Below, piece by piece: positions 20,033 to 29,688 of a stretch of 64,000 nucleotides of DNA. The DNA lies in NCBI GenBank assembly GCA_937967425.1, contig CALBST010000301.1, forward strand, positions 6,038 through 70,037, in the 5' to 3' direction. Both the position numbers and the translations under genes were made by a program. Source of the DNA: an uncultured Caulobacteraceae bacterium (GTDB taxonomy: Bacteria > Pseudomonadota > Alphaproteobacteria > Caulobacterales > TH1-2). The notes below the pieces were generated by a model. That model had not been told where the DNA came from. It saw only the letters and a program-made list of their open reading frames with translations, and made no database searches. The first letter of the stretch is position 1, and the number at the start of each line of letters is the position of its first letter.

Positions 20033-20063
20033 GACTCCGGCGGCTCCGGTAGTCTATAGATTC
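20033..20063 (+). promoter_or_regulatory. Putative pyrH promoter with two GANTC sites
   Basis: TATAGA at 20055-20060 is a good -10 with CTGACT 18 bases upstream as a possible -35. GACTC (20033-20037) overlaps the -35 and GATTC (20059-20063) overlaps the -10, so both elements contain CcrM methylation sites. The predicted transcription start is within a few bases of the pyrH ATG at 20070, and there is no Shine-Dalgarno sequence. Confidence 0.45.
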
Positions 20064-20069
20064 TGCCTC

Positions 20070-20813
20070 ATGAGCCTCGCCGAAACCCGACCCAGCCCAA
20101 GCGGGCTGCGCTACAAGCGCGTCCTCCTCAAAATCTCCGGCGAAGCCCTGATGGGCGAGGGGCAATACGGCATCGACACCGCCGTTTGCGAACACATCGC
20201 CCAAGCCGTTCTCGATGCCGCCGCATCGGGCGCAGAGATTTGCCTCGTCATCGGCGGGGGCAACATCTTCCGCGGCGTCCAGGGTGCGGCCAAGGGCATG
20301 GAGCGGGCGAGCGCTGATTACATGGGCATGCTCGCCACCGTGATGAACGCGCTCGCTATGCAGAACGCGATCGAGGGCTTAGGCGGACAGGCGCGCGTGC
20401 TCTCGGCCATCCCAATGGTGACAGTCTGCGAACCCTACATCCGGCGCCGCGCGATGCGTCATATGGAGAAGGGGCGTATCGTCATCTTCGCCGCCGGCAC
20501 CGGCAATCCGTTCTTCACGACAGATACCGGCGCTGCACTCCGCGCCGCTGAGATGGGCTGTGACGCGCTGCTGAAGGGTACGCAGGTCGATGGCGTCTAC
20601 ACGGCTGATCCGAAGAAGGACAAAACCGCGACCCGTTACGACAAGCTCAGCTACCACGAAGTGCTCGCGCGCGATCTCAGGGTCATGGACGCCTCCGCCG
20701 TCAGTCTGATGCGCGACAGCGGCATTCCAATCGTCGTCTTTTCCATCGGCGCGCGCGGCAGCCTCGCAGACGTGCTGCACGGCCGCGGCGTCTGTACAAC
20801 AATCTCAGACTAG
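20070..20813 (+). CDS. pyrH: UMP kinase
   Basis: The 247-residue amino-acid-kinase-family enzyme converts UMP to UDP. It contains [15 protein letters not shown] near the N terminus, [10 protein letters not shown] (about residues 58-67), [14 protein letters not shown] and a typical C terminus with VVFSI. I chose ATG 20070 because upstream in-frame codons encode residues unlike any UMP kinase. It leads the pyrH-frr-uppS-cdsA-dxr series; 11 bases separate it from frr. Confidence 0.95.
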   Translation: MSLAETRPSPSGLRYKRVLLKISGEALMGEGQYGIDTAVCEHIAQAVLDAAASGAEICLVIGGGNIFRGVQGAAKGMERASADYMGMLATVMNALAMQNAIEGLGGQARVLSAIPMVTVCEPYIRRRAMRHMEKGRIVIFAAGTGNPFFTTDTGAALRAAEMGCDALLKGTQVDGVYTADPKKDKTATRYDKLSYHEVLARDLRVMDASAVSLMRDSGIPIVVFSIGARGSLADVLHGRGVCTTISD

Positions 20814-20824
20814 GAACGATCGTC

Positions 20825-21391
20825 ATGGCAGCCTCGCCGCCTTTCAAACTCGATGACTACAAGAAGCGCATGGATGGCGCGATTACCGCGCTCCAGCACG
20901 AGTTCTCGGGCCTGCGCACGGGCCGCGCCTCGCCGTCCTTGCTCGACCCGATCAAGGTCGAAGCCTATGGCGCGGAATCGCCGCTTACCTCAGTCGCTAG
21001 CGTCAGCGTGCCCGAGCCGCGCATGATCTCGGTCAACGTCTGGGACAAAGCCGTCGTCTCCGCCGTCGACAAGGCGATCCGCTCCGCCAATCTCGGCCTC
21101 AATCCGATTGTAGACGGCCAGACTTTGCGCATCCCGATTCCGCCGCTCACCGGCGAGCGCCGCACCGAGCTTGCGAAAATCGCCGGCAAGTACGCCGAGC
21201 AGCAGCGCATCGCCGTCCGCAATATTCGCCGCGACGCGATGGAGCACCTGAAGAAGCTCGAGAAAGAGCACGCCATCAGCGAAGACGAGCACAAGAAGCA
21301 CGGCGCCGAAGTCCAAAAAGCGACGGACGATCACATCAAGAAGATCGACTCGGCGCTTCACGCGAAAGAGCAGGAGATCATGCAGGTGTAG
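20825..21391 (+). CDS. frr: Ribosome recycling factor
   Basis: The 188-residue tRNA-mimic factor splits post-termination ribosomes together with EF-G. The hallmark pieces are [47 protein letters not shown] and the heptad-rich C-terminal arm. Length is normal. AGGAACGATC precedes the ATG. It is followed by a 71-base gap containing a hairpin before uppS. Confidence 0.96.
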   Translation: MAASPPFKLDDYKKRMDGAITALQHEFSGLRTGRASPSLLDPIKVEAYGAESPLTSVASVSVPEPRMISVNVWDKAVVSAVDKAIRSANLGLNPIVDGQTLRIPIPPLTGERRTELAKIAGKYAEQQRIAVRNIRRDAMEHLKKLEKEHAISEDEHKKHGAEVQKATDDHIKKIDSALHAKEQEIMQV

Positions 21392-21396
21392 GCATC

Positions 21397-21460
21397 GGGC
21401 GGCAGGCGGTGGGCAGTTCTGCCTGCGCCTCTGCTGCCGTTTGCCTACCGCCTACTGCCC
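21397..21460. repeat. Long intergenic inverted repeat between frr and uppS
   Basis: Arms at 21397-21413 and 21444-21460 pair at 16 of 17 positions in RNA (two as G-U), around a loop that has a further GGCAG/CTGCC pair. The uppS ATG starts 3 bases after the second arm. No T tract follows, so I read it as a REP-like repeat or a leader structure rather than a terminator. Confidence 0.6.
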
Positions 21461-21462
21461 AT

Positions 21463-22206
21463 ATGGCCCAGCCATCTCCCACCCAAGCGCCAGCGGACGT
21501 TCCCCGCCATGTCGCTATCATCATGGACGGGAACGGCCGCTGGGCGAAGCAACGGTCGCGCCCGCGCACATTCGGTCACGCTGAGGGGGTCGAAGCGCTG
21601 CGCCGAACGGTGGAAGCTGCCGGCGATCTCGGCGTCGAGTACCTTACGGTTTTCGGCTTCTCGACCGAAAACTGGCGCCGTCCCGCCGAGGAGGTGAATG
21701 CGCTCTTCGATCTGCTGCGTCTCTACGTCGATCGTGATCTCGATAAGCTCGTGCGTGAAGGCGTCCGCGTGCGCATCATCGGCGGCCGCGAAGGCCTTCA
21801 GCACGATATCGCCCAGATTATCGAAAGCGCCGAAGTTCGGACCAAGCACAACGACAAGCTCAACCTCACCATCGCCTTCAACTATGGCGGCCAAGATGAG
21901 ATCGTGCGCGCCGCGCGCCGGTTTGCGGAGGATGTCGCCGCCGGAAAACTCAGAGCCGGCGATCTCGATCGCAAGATATTCGAATCCTATCTCGACACCG
22001 AAGATCTTCCCGCCACCGATCTGTTGATCCGCACGTCGGGCGAATTCCGGCTGTCCAATTTCATGCTCTGGCAATCGGCCTACGCGGAACTCGTCTTTCT
22101 CGATGTGCTCTGGCCCGATTTCGGCAAGGACGCGCTGAGCCAGGCGATCGACATCTTCCGGCGCCGCGAACGCCGTTACGGGGGGGCGGCGCCTGAGTCC
22201 GCCTGA
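21463..22206 (+). CDS. uppS: Undecaprenyl diphosphate synthase
   Basis: The 247-residue cis-prenyltransferase makes the C55 lipid carrier for peptidoglycan and LPS. It contains the substrate-binding IIMDGNGRWAKQR (catalytic Asp, about residue 20), FGFSTENWRRP, FNYGGQDEIV and the signature DLLIRTSGEFRLSNFMLWQ. I chose ATG 21463; the upstream GTG at 21409 would add residues derived from the inverted repeat. There is no clear Shine-Dalgarno sequence. Its 3' end overlaps the likely true N terminus of cdsA. Confidence 0.95.
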   Translation: MAQPSPTQAPADVPRHVAIIMDGNGRWAKQRSRPRTFGHAEGVEALRRTVEAAGDLGVEYLTVFGFSTENWRRPAEEVNALFDLLRLYVDRDLDKLVREGVRVRIIGGREGLQHDIAQIIESAEVRTKHNDKLNLTIAFNYGGQDEIVRAARRFAEDVAAGKLRAGDLDRKIFESYLDTEDLPATDLLIRTSGEFRLSNFMLWQSAYAELVFLDVLWPDFGKDALSQAIDIFRRRERRYGGAAPESA

Positions 22207-22261
22207 CGCCGTCGAAGCGGCGCGCACGCGCGGCGAGTGGTCCGACCTTGGCGCGCGCATC

Positions 22262-23053
22262 GTGTCAAGTTTGGTGCTCGCGTCGGCTGGTGTGGCGGCG
22301 GCCCTGGCGGGCGGCCCGTGGCTCGCAGCCATGTGCGGCGGCGCTGTCGTCGCGATGAGCTACGAATGGGCGCGCATGAGCGAGCCCGAGAGTTTCGCGC
22401 CCGCCTTCATGTTCACGCTCGCCGGCTCTCTGGGCGCGGTGATGTTTTCGAGTTGGGGCTATCTGACTTTCGCATTCTTCTGGATGGTCGGTTGCGCCTT
22501 CGCCTCTGCCACACGCCGCCGCTCCTTGACCGGGATTATCGAGACCGCCGGGGGTGCGATCTATATCGGCCTGCCGTGCGCGATCTTTCTGTGGCTGCGC
22601 GATCGCGCGCCGGAGGGCCTAGAGACAATCCTGGCGCTGTTCGCCATTATCTGGGCGTCTGATATTTTCGCCTATTTCGGCGGCAAGCTGCTTGGTGGGC
22701 CTAAGATCGCGCGGGGCCTTTCACCGAACAAAACCTATTCCGGGATTGTCACTGGAACGCTGGCCGGAGCCGTCGCCGGCTATGGCTGCGGCCATCTGTT
22801 CCAAGCGGAGCCCGATCTGCATGTGTCATGGTTGCTCATCGGCGCACTCGTGGCATTCACTGGGCTCATGGGCGACCTCTTCGAATCCTTTCTGAAACGC
22901 CGCTTCGGCGTGAAAGACGCCAGCAAGCTGATCCCGGGCCATGGCGGCGTGTTGGATCGTATCGATAGCCTGATGGCGGCGACGCTCCTGGTCGGCGCGG
23001 CGCTCGCCTTCGGACCTGGCGCAACTGCGCTTCTGTTCGGACGCGGCCTGTGA
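22262..23053 (+). CDS. cdsA: Phosphatidate cytidylyltransferase
   Basis: The integral membrane enzyme makes CDP-diacylglycerol for phospholipid synthesis. Several hydrophobic helices and the signature PGHGGVLDRIDS (about residues 227-238) are clear, as is the SPNKTYSG motif. From GTG 22262 the protein is 263 residues, but the open frame runs upstream through codons for TRGEWSDLGARI, which looks like the genuine N terminus; no ATG, GTG or TTG exists there, only a CTG at 22193 after a run of seven G. The stop overlaps dxr by four bases. Confidence 0.9.
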   Translation: MSSLVLASAGVAAALAGGPWLAAMCGGAVVAMSYEWARMSEPESFAPAFMFTLAGSLGAVMFSSWGYLTFAFFWMVGCAFASATRRRSLTGIIETAGGAIYIGLPCAIFLWLRDRAPEGLETILALFAIIWASDIFAYFGGKLLGGPKIARGLSPNKTYSGIVTGTLAGAVAGYGCGHLFQAEPDLHVSWLLIGALVAFTGLMGDLFESFLKRRFGVKDASKLIPGHGGVLDRIDSLMAATLLVGAALAFGPGATALLFGRGL

Positions 23054-24237
23054 CGCGCAGCGTTTCCATTCTGGGTGTCACCGGTTCAGTCGGCCAGTCG
23101 ACGATCCAGGTCATCGAGGAGTTGCGCGGGCAGGGGCACGAACTCCCCGTGGAGGCCGTCACCGCCGCAAGCCGTCTTGGCGACCTCGCCGAAGCCTGCC
23201 GCCGCCTCAAGCCGAGGTTTGCGGCGATCGCCGATCCCGCATTGCTAAACGAAGCCAAGAGCGCGCTCGCGGGACTGAACGTTGAAGTTGGCGCCGGGCC
23301 CTCTGCACTTGAGGAGGCCGGCGCCCGCCCCGCCGAATGGGTTATGTCCGCGATCGTAGGGGCCGCTGGACTCGCGCCGACGATGGCCGCCGTGCGCCGC
23401 GGGGCTCATGTTGCACTGGCGAACAAGGAATGCCTCGTCTGCGCCGGTCCGCTGTTCATCGAGGCCGCGAAGGCTCACGGCGCGACGCTGCTGCCGGTGG
23501 ATTCCGAGCACAACGCCATCTTCCAAGTCTTGACCCACCCTGATCGTGTCGAGCGGCTAACGCTCACAGCCTCGGGCGGCCCGTTCCGCACCTGGACGCG
23601 CGAGCAAATGGCGGCCGCCACGCCCGCGCAGGCCTGTGCTCACCCGATGTGGAGCATGGGCCGCAAAATTTCCGTCGATAGCGCCACCCTTATGAACAAG
23701 GGTCTGGAGCTGATCGAGGCGTCCTATCTGTTTGGTTTTCCATCCAAATCGATCGACGTTATCGTCCACCCCCAAAGCACCATCCACAGTCTGGTGCATT
23801 ATGTGGACGGTTCGGTCCTCGCCCAGCTCGGCACGCCGGACATGCGTATCCCAATAGCCTACGCGCTCACCTGGCCAGATCGTGCTGCGGTATCCACTGC
23901 ACGCTTGGACCTGGCCGCACTTGCTCAGCTTACTTTCGAGGCGCCCGATCCAATCCGTTTCCCGGCGCTTCACCTCGCTCGAAGCGCCCTTGATCGGGGT
24001 GCGGCTGCGACGACGGCGCTTTCCGCAGCGAATGAAATCGCTGTCGAAGCGTTCTTGGAGGGCCGAATTCGCTTCCTCGACATTTCCAACACGGTCGAAC
24101 AAGCTCTGTCACAATTGGAAGGGGCCGAGGCTGGGCTTCTCGCAAAAATGCCTTCATCCTTCGATGAGGTGAGGGCGGTGGATCAGGCCGCGCGGCGCGC
24201 GGCCCGTCTTATTGCGGGAAACCCGGCGGCAGCTTAA
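23050..24237 (+). CDS. dxr: 1-deoxy-D-xylulose-5-phosphate reductoisomerase
   Basis: The 395-residue enzyme makes 2-C-methyl-D-erythritol 4-phosphate in the MEP isoprenoid pathway, which feeds the neighbouring uppS. It has the NADPH loop GVTGSVGQST, ALANKECLVCAG, PVDSEHNAIF and the metal/substrate region SMGRKISVDSATLMNKGLELIEA. The GTG start lies inside the cdsA stop (GTGA). Length is normal. Confidence 0.96.
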   Translation: MTRSVSILGVTGSVGQSTIQVIEELRGQGHELPVEAVTAASRLGDLAEACRRLKPRFAAIADPALLNEAKSALAGLNVEVGAGPSALEEAGARPAEWVMSAIVGAAGLAPTMAAVRRGAHVALANKECLVCAGPLFIEAAKAHGATLLPVDSEHNAIFQVLTHPDRVERLTLTASGGPFRTWTREQMAAATPAQACAHPMWSMGRKISVDSATLMNKGLELIEASYLFGFPSKSIDVIVHPQSTIHSLVHYVDGSVLAQLGTPDMRIPIAYALTWPDRAAVSTARLDLAALAQLTFEAPDPIRFPALHLARSALDRGAAATTALSAANEIAVEAFLEGRIRFLDISNTVEQALSQLEGAEAGLLAKMPSSFDEVRAVDQAARRAARLIAGNPAAA

Positions 24238-24285
24238 AGGGCTGACAACGCCTCATAAAATTGCCGGCGGGAGGAAACGGGCCGA

Positions 24286-25434
24286 ATGGACGTACTGCAG
24301 AACATTCTGATCTACGCCGGCTCGTTCGTGCTGGTGCTCAGCGTCGTGGTGTTCGTGCACGAGTTCGGTCACTTTCAGGTCGCCCGCTGGCGCGGCGTCG
24401 CGATCGACACCTTCTCCATCGGTTTCGGCAAGACGTTGCTCGGCTGGCGCGACAAGCAAGGCGTGCAGTGGAAAGTCGGCGCGCTGCCGCTCGGCGGCTA
24501 CGTAAAGTTCGCCGATGACGCCGACGCCATGTCGACGGCGCCGCGCGAGAAGATCGACGATCCCGCCGCACTTGCCGAAGCGCGCGCCAAAGGTCTCTTC
24601 CACGCCCAGCCGCTTTCGACGCGTGCCATGGTCGTCGCTGCTGGGCCAGTCACGAATTTCATTTTCTCGATCATCGCCTTCGGCCTTCTTGTTTTCATCC
24701 TCGGCCGCGATGTCGCCAGCGTTGCAGCCGTGCAGCCTGAATCACCGGCTGCCGCCGCAGGCTTGCAGCAAGGTGATCTCATTCGCTCCATCGACGGAAA
24801 GCGCATTGGCGATTTCCAGGATTTGCAGCGCGTTATCTCGCAAGCGCCGAACCAAACCTTGAGCCTGCTTGTTCTGCGAGAGGGTACTGAAGTCTCGATC
24901 CAAATCACGCCGCGCCCGCGGCCGGACAATCCGCAAATCGGTTCGATAGGCATCGCTGGGGAACGCGAGCGTGTGGGCCCGCTGACCGCGCTGGCCGTCG
25001 GCGCGTCCGACACTTGGGGTATCATCGCTCAAACCGGCGCATATATTGGCGGCATCTTCACCGGCCGGGAGTCGGGCAACCAGATCGCGGGCCCACTCGG
25101 CATCATCAACGTATCTGGCCAGGTGGCGACGTCGGCGCTGACTGGCGGCGGCGACAACATCACCTGGATTGATCGCCTTGGCTTCTTGGCGCTCTCCTTG
25201 CTCAATTTGGCCGCAGTGCTGTCGGTAGCTGTCGGAATCGTGAATCTGCTGCCGATTCCGATTTTGGACGGGGGGCATCTGCTGTTCTACGGGATCGAAG
25301 CCGTGCGCGGGGGCAAGCCGTTGCCGCCGTCGGCGCAGGAATGGGCCTATCGGGCCGGATTCGCCGTCATGGCGAGTTTGTTCTTATTCGCAACCTGGAA
25401 TGACATTACGAGGCTCTTTCCGGGTGCGCAGTAA
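24286..25434 (+). CDS. rseP: Site-2 zinc metalloprotease RseP
   Basis: The 382-residue inner-membrane protease cleaves anti-sigma factors and leftover signal peptides inside the membrane. The zinc motif HEFGH is in the first helix (about residues 25-29), one PDZ domain follows (about 145-220, PAAAAGLQQGDLI), and the second zinc ligand is in NLLPIPILDGGHLLFY near the C terminus. GGAGG precedes the ATG. It sits between dxr and bamA, the standard order in proteobacteria. Confidence 0.95.
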   Translation: MDVLQNILIYAGSFVLVLSVVVFVHEFGHFQVARWRGVAIDTFSIGFGKTLLGWRDKQGVQWKVGALPLGGYVKFADDADAMSTAPREKIDDPAALAEARAKGLFHAQPLSTRAMVVAAGPVTNFIFSIIAFGLLVFILGRDVASVAAVQPESPAAAAGLQQGDLIRSIDGKRIGDFQDLQRVISQAPNQTLSLLVLREGTEVSIQITPRPRPDNPQIGSIGIAGERERVGPLTALAVGASDTWGIIAQTGAYIGGIFTGRESGNQIAGPLGIINVSGQVATSALTGGGDNITWIDRLGFLALSLLNLAAVLSVAVGIVNLLPIPILDGGHLLFYGIEAVRGGKPLPPSAQEWAYRAGFAVMASLFLFATWNDITRLFPGAQ

Positions 25435-25515
25435 CAGCGGCTCGTCCTTGTCTTTCGAGGCGGGATGGGCTCTTAAAAACCAAGACGCTGGGGAGCGTCG
25501 GACGTCGAGGGCTTG

Positions 25516-27981
25516 ATGAAGCGGGTACTGCGGGATGTAGCGCTCGGCGCACTTGGTTGCGTCGCCACCGTTGGCGCGGGGACTGGCGCGCTGTTGGCGG
25601 CCAGCACGGACGCCTACGCACAACAAAATCAGGCGGTGACGCCGCCACAGGCGCAGCCTTCGGGCGTCGCCATTCGGCGTGTGCTCGTTGAAGGCAACCA
25701 GCGGATCGAGCCGGCGACGATTTCGTCGTACCTGCAAGTCGGTCCAGGCGATGTGTTCGATCCGGAACGCATCGACATGTCGATCAAGACGCTATTCGCC
25801 ACGGGCCTTTTCTCTGACGTCCAGATCGAGCAGCGCGGCACCGACCTCGTCGTCATCGTCAGCGAAAACCCGATCATTAACCGCGTGATCTTCGAAGGCA
25901 TGAGCACGCTCGACGAGGAAGATCTCGAAGGCGAAGTCCAGGCGCGTCCCCGTTCTGTTTTCACGCCGGCGCGCGCGCAGGCCGACGTGCAGCGCATCCT
26001 CGACGTTTACCGCCGCAACGGCCGCTTCGCCGCGCAGGTCACACCGCAGGTGCGCGAACTCGATCAGAACCGCGTCGATCTCATCTTTGAAGTCGATGAA
26101 GGTCCGGTCACCGGCGTCCGCGACATCAACTTCATCGGCAACGAGGAATTCTCCGATCGCCGCCTGCGCGACGCGATCGTGACGACGCGTTCGAGCTGGT
26201 GGAATTTCTTCTCGAGCAACGACAATTACGATCCTGATCGTCTCGAGTACGACCGCGAGCAGCTGCGCCAGTTCTACAATAACCGCGGCTACGCGGATTT
26301 CCGCGTCGTCTCGGCCGTCGCCGAACTGACGCCTGACCAGCGCGATTTCTACATCACCTTTACGGTGGAAGAGGGCGTTCGCTACGAGTTCGGCGAAATC
26401 CAAATCCAGACGGAACTGAACCGTCTTCCGGAAGACCTTCTCCGCGCGGTCAATCCGATCCGCTCCGGAACGGAATTCCGCGGTGAGCAAATCGAAGACG
26501 CCATCGACGCGATGACCTACGTGGCCGGTTCGGTCGGCTACGCCAACGTTCAGATTACGCCGATCGTCGAGCGCGACCGCGAGAACCGCAAGGTCAACAT
26601 CACGTTCGAAGTCGATGAGGGCCCGCGTACATTCATCGAGCGCATCGACATTGTCGGCAACACCCGCACCATCGACCCGGTCATCCGGCGGTCAATGCTG
26701 GTCGCCGAGGGCGACGCGTTCAACCGCGTGCTGCTGGATCGCTCACGTGACCAGGTGCGCGCGCTGGGCTTTTTCAACGAGGTCACTGTCGAAGACGCGG
26801 ATGGCTCACAGCCCGACCGCTCCGTCGTCACCGTCACTGTTGAAGAGCAGTCGACCGGCGAATTCGCCTTCGCCGCAGGCTATTCTTCCACTGAGAGCTT
26901 CCTGTTCGACATCTCCGTCACCGAGCGCAACCTGCGGGGCCGCGGTCAATTCCTGCGTCTGCGCGCCTCGTCGAGTTCTCAACGGCAGCAACTCGACTTG
27001 CGCTTCACCGAGCCGCGCTTTATGGGCCGCGAAATCGCCGCCGGCTTCGACATCTACTCACTGCGCACCGACTTTCTCAGCCAATCGTCGTTCGAGAACC
27101 AATCGACCGGTATCGGTTTGCGAACGGGTTTCCGCATCGGTGAGCGCACCAACTTGGGCCTCACCTACTCATTGGTGCAGGATGACACCGAGATCGCCGA
27201 CATCTTCATCGATCACGATTCGAACATTCTCACACCGGATGTGAATCAGTGCGACCCGGTGAACCTAACGCGCCCATTGCTTTGCGATCAGGAGGGCACG
27301 TTCCTCACGTCCGTGCTGGGCTTCCAGGTGAACTGGGACCGGCGCAATTCGCCCATCAACGCCACGCGTGGTTTCAACCTCGATATAAGCCAAGATGTTG
27401 CGGGCCTTGGCGGCGAGGTGAACTATCTGCGCACTGAGATCGAAGGCGGCGTCTATTACGGGCTCCCTTACGGCTTCCGCGCCACTTTCCGTGGTAGCGC
27501 CGGTCTCATCACGGGCTGGAACGGCGACACCGTGCGCATCAATGACCGCTTCTTTAAGGGCGGCTCATCATTCCGCGGCTTTGACGTCGCCGGCATTGGC
27601 CCGCGTCAGCTGTTGGTTGAGGACGCGACTGGAAATGTGGTCGAGCGCGGCGACGCCGTTGGCGGCAACGCCTATGCGATTGGCACGCTGCAGCTGGATG
27701 TTCCGCTGCCACTGCCTGAGACGTTCTCGCTCGGCAGTGCGCTGTTCGTCGATTTCGGCACGCTTGGCTATTTGGACTCAGCGAACCGGCAAACCGTCGA
27801 TCTAACGGGTCCGAACCGCCTTATTGTTGACGATACCGCCAGCTTAAGAGTGGCGGCAGGGGTGTCGATTTTCTGGGACTCCCCGTTTGGACCGGTGCAG
27901 TTCGATTTCGCGCAGCCGCTCCAATACGAGGATTACGATCGACGCGAACAGTTCCGGTTCTCAACCCGGACGAATTTCTGA
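25516..27981 (+). CDS. bamA: Outer-membrane protein assembly factor BamA
   Basis: The 821-residue outer-membrane protein inserts beta-barrel proteins. A signal peptide is followed by five POTRA domains (about residues 50-425; recurring VDEGP and GN motifs) and a C-terminal Omp85 barrel with the GGSSFRGFD lid motif (FRGF near residue 690) and a terminal Phe. I use ATG 25516, one codon inside an alternative TTG. It is followed 13 bases later by the Skp-like gene. Length is slightly above E. coli BamA. Confidence 0.96.
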   Translation: MKRVLRDVALGALGCVATVGAGTGALLAASTDAYAQQNQAVTPPQAQPSGVAIRRVLVEGNQRIEPATISSYLQVGPGDVFDPERIDMSIKTLFATGLFSDVQIEQRGTDLVVIVSENPIINRVIFEGMSTLDEEDLEGEVQARPRSVFTPARAQADVQRILDVYRRNGRFAAQVTPQVRELDQNRVDLIFEVDEGPVTGVRDINFIGNEEFSDRRLRDAIVTTRSSWWNFFSSNDNYDPDRLEYDREQLRQFYNNRGYADFRVVSAVAELTPDQRDFYITFTVEEGVRYEFGEIQIQTELNRLPEDLLRAVNPIRSGTEFRGEQIEDAIDAMTYVAGSVGYANVQITPIVERDRENRKVNITFEVDEGPRTFIERIDIVGNTRTIDPVIRRSMLVAEGDAFNRVLLDRSRDQVRALGFFNEVTVEDADGSQPDRSVVTVTVEEQSTGEFAFAAGYSSTESFLFDISVTERNLRGRGQFLRLRASSSSQRQQLDLRFTEPRFMGREIAAGFDIYSLRTDFLSQSSFENQSTGIGLRTGFRIGERTNLGLTYSLVQDDTEIADIFIDHDSNILTPDVNQCDPVNLTRPLLCDQEGTFLTSVLGFQVNWDRRNSPINATRGFNLDISQDVAGLGGEVNYLRTEIEGGVYYGLPYGFRATFRGSAGLITGWNGDTVRINDRFFKGGSSFRGFDVAGIGPRQLLVEDATGNVVERGDAVGGNAYAIGTLQLDVPLPLPETFSLGSALFVDFGTLGYLDSANRQTVDLTGPNRLIVDDTASLRVAAGVSIFWDSPFGPVQFDFAQPLQYEDYDRREQFRFSTRTNF

Positions 27982-27994
27982 GGAGAAACGCGGT

Positions 27995-28630
27995 ATGCGT
28001 GTGGTGAGTTTATTTTCGGCGGCCGCGTTTGCGGTGGCCGCGGTTTCCGTGTCGTCCGATGCGCTTGCTCAGCGCAATCGCGGCAATTCTCAAGCGACGC
28101 AGGCGGTCGTGATCAACTACGCGCGGGTAGCTGCAGAGTCCGTGCTCGGTCGGGATCTGCAAGCTAAGCTTGCGGCGTTGCGCCAGCAATTCCAGACCGA
28201 AGCCCAAGCGCTCGCGCCGGAGACGCAGTCGCTGGAGCAGGAGGCCGCGCGCCTCGCTCAAACGACGCGCAACCTGTCGCAGGAGCAGATCCGCAACAAC
28301 TCTGCCGTCCAACAATTCACGCAGCGCCGCCAGCAGCTTGAACAACGCGCCGCCGGCATCCGTGGCGACATGGATTGCTCGCAACTGATCGCGCTCCGTG
28401 ACTTCGACCGGCAGGTCGCCCCGGTCGTGACCCAGGTAATGACCTCGCGCGGCGCCGGCATCGTTATTGACGCCAGCAACACGACGACGTTCGACCCGAG
28501 CTTCGACATCACGGCGACGGTGATCCAGCAGCTCGATCAGAACCAGAATACGCGCGTTGCCAACGTCGCCCGCCATGCGGCGAGCGAGTGCCAGGCGGCT
28601 CAGCAGCCAGCGGCGCCTCCGGCCCAATAA
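27995..28630 (+). CDS. skp: OmpH/Skp family periplasmic chaperone
   Basis: The 211-residue protein has a Sec signal peptide (cleavage near DALAQ, about residue 24), a short beta segment VVINYARVAAESVLGRDL and a long Gln/Ala-rich coiled coil (about 60-150), then a C-terminal strand region. This is the Skp/OmpH pattern; such proteins hold unfolded outer-membrane proteins for BamA. AGGAGAAA precedes ATG 27995. The C-terminal third is less like E. coli Skp, so chaperone function is inferred from family and context. Confidence 0.85.
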   Translation: MRVVSLFSAAAFAVAAVSVSSDALAQRNRGNSQATQAVVINYARVAAESVLGRDLQAKLAALRQQFQTEAQALAPETQSLEQEAARLAQTTRNLSQEQIRNNSAVQQFTQRRQQLEQRAAGIRGDMDCSQLIALRDFDRQVAPVVTQVMTSRGAGIVIDASNTTTFDPSFDITATVIQQLDQNQNTRVANVARHAASECQAAQQPAAPPAQ

Positions 28631-28680
28631 GGCCTACGGGACAGTGACATCGGGCAGCGGCTGCGTCACATAGTCGGCGC

Positions 28681-29688
28681 ATGATCGATCCCCGCTTCTA
28701 CGAGGCGCTCGGACCGGTGACGGTCCGGGCGCTTGCGCCTTCTAGCGATATCGGCGGCGACGCCGAGCGTGAGGTCACGGGCGCCGCGCCAGCCGATCGC
28801 GCCGGTCCGGGCGACCTTTGTTACTACGAAGGCAAGAAGGGCGCGGCCTTAGAGACCGCGCCTGGCGCCTGCATCATCCCGCCGGCACTCGCTCACCTGG
28901 CGCCCAAGGCCGCCGCGCTCATCCTCACCGATCGGCCGCGTTCTTTCTTTGCGCGCATCGTCCCATCGCTCATCCGTCCGCGCAGTTTCGCAACGGATGC
29001 CCCCGCCATTGACCCAAGCGCCAAGCTCGAAGAGGGCGTGCGCTTGGGCGCCGGCGTGGTCATTGGTCCCAACGTGGAAATCGGCGCCGGCACGGAGATC
29101 GGACCGAACAGCGTCATCGGCGCAGGCGTCGCCATCGGCCGCCGCTGCAAGATCGGCGCACGTGTCTCGATCTCCTTTGCGCTCATCGGTGACGAAGCAA
29201 GCATTCTTGCCGGCGCTGTCATCGGCGAGCAGGGCTTCGGCGTCGCCGGCGACGCCTCCGGCCCGGTCGATGTGCCTCACCTTGGTCGCGTCGTTATCCA
29301 GGATAGGGTCACTATCGGCGCTAATTCCTGCATCGATCGCGGCGTGTTCGATGACACGGTGATCGGCGAGGGCGCAAAGATCGATAATCTTTGCCACGTC
29401 GCCCACAACTGCACGATCGGCCGCGGCGTACTGATCGCGGCCTTTGGCGGCATTTCCGGCTCCACCAAAATTGGCGACGGCGTCACCTTGGGCGGGCGTG
29501 TGGGCGTGGCCGATCACCGCAATATCGGGGCGGGCGCTACCCTTGCGGGCGGCGCCGCCGTGTTCCAAGACGTGCCGCCAGGGGAGGTCTGGAGTGGATA
29601 TCCGGCCAAACCGCTACGAAAATGGCTTCGTGAAGCCGCCTGGCTGAGCCGCCGGGCCGCCGCAGGGACGCGCGATGAAAGCAAATGA
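28681..29688 (+). CDS. lpxD: UDP-3-O-acylglucosamine N-acyltransferase
   Basis: The 335-residue trimeric left-handed beta-helix enzyme adds the second acyl chain in lipid A synthesis. An N-terminal substrate domain (about 1-110) is followed by hexapeptide repeats ([19 protein letters not shown]) and [10 protein letters not shown], which holds the catalytic His. No Shine-Dalgarno sequence is visible. It overlaps fabZ by 14 bases in another frame, so the two are probably coupled. Confidence 0.95.
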   Translation: MIDPRFYEALGPVTVRALAPSSDIGGDAEREVTGAAPADRAGPGDLCYYEGKKGAALETAPGACIIPPALAHLAPKAAALILTDRPRSFFARIVPSLIRPRSFATDAPAIDPSAKLEEGVRLGAGVVIGPNVEIGAGTEIGPNSVIGAGVAIGRRCKIGARVSISFALIGDEASILAGAVIGEQGFGVAGDASGPVDVPHLGRVVIQDRVTIGANSCIDRGVFDDTVIGEGAKIDNLCHVAHNCTIGRGVLIAAFGGISGSTKIGDGVTLGGRVGVADHRNIGAGATLAGGAAVFQDVPPGEVWSGYPAKPLRKWLREAAWLSRRAAAGTRDESK

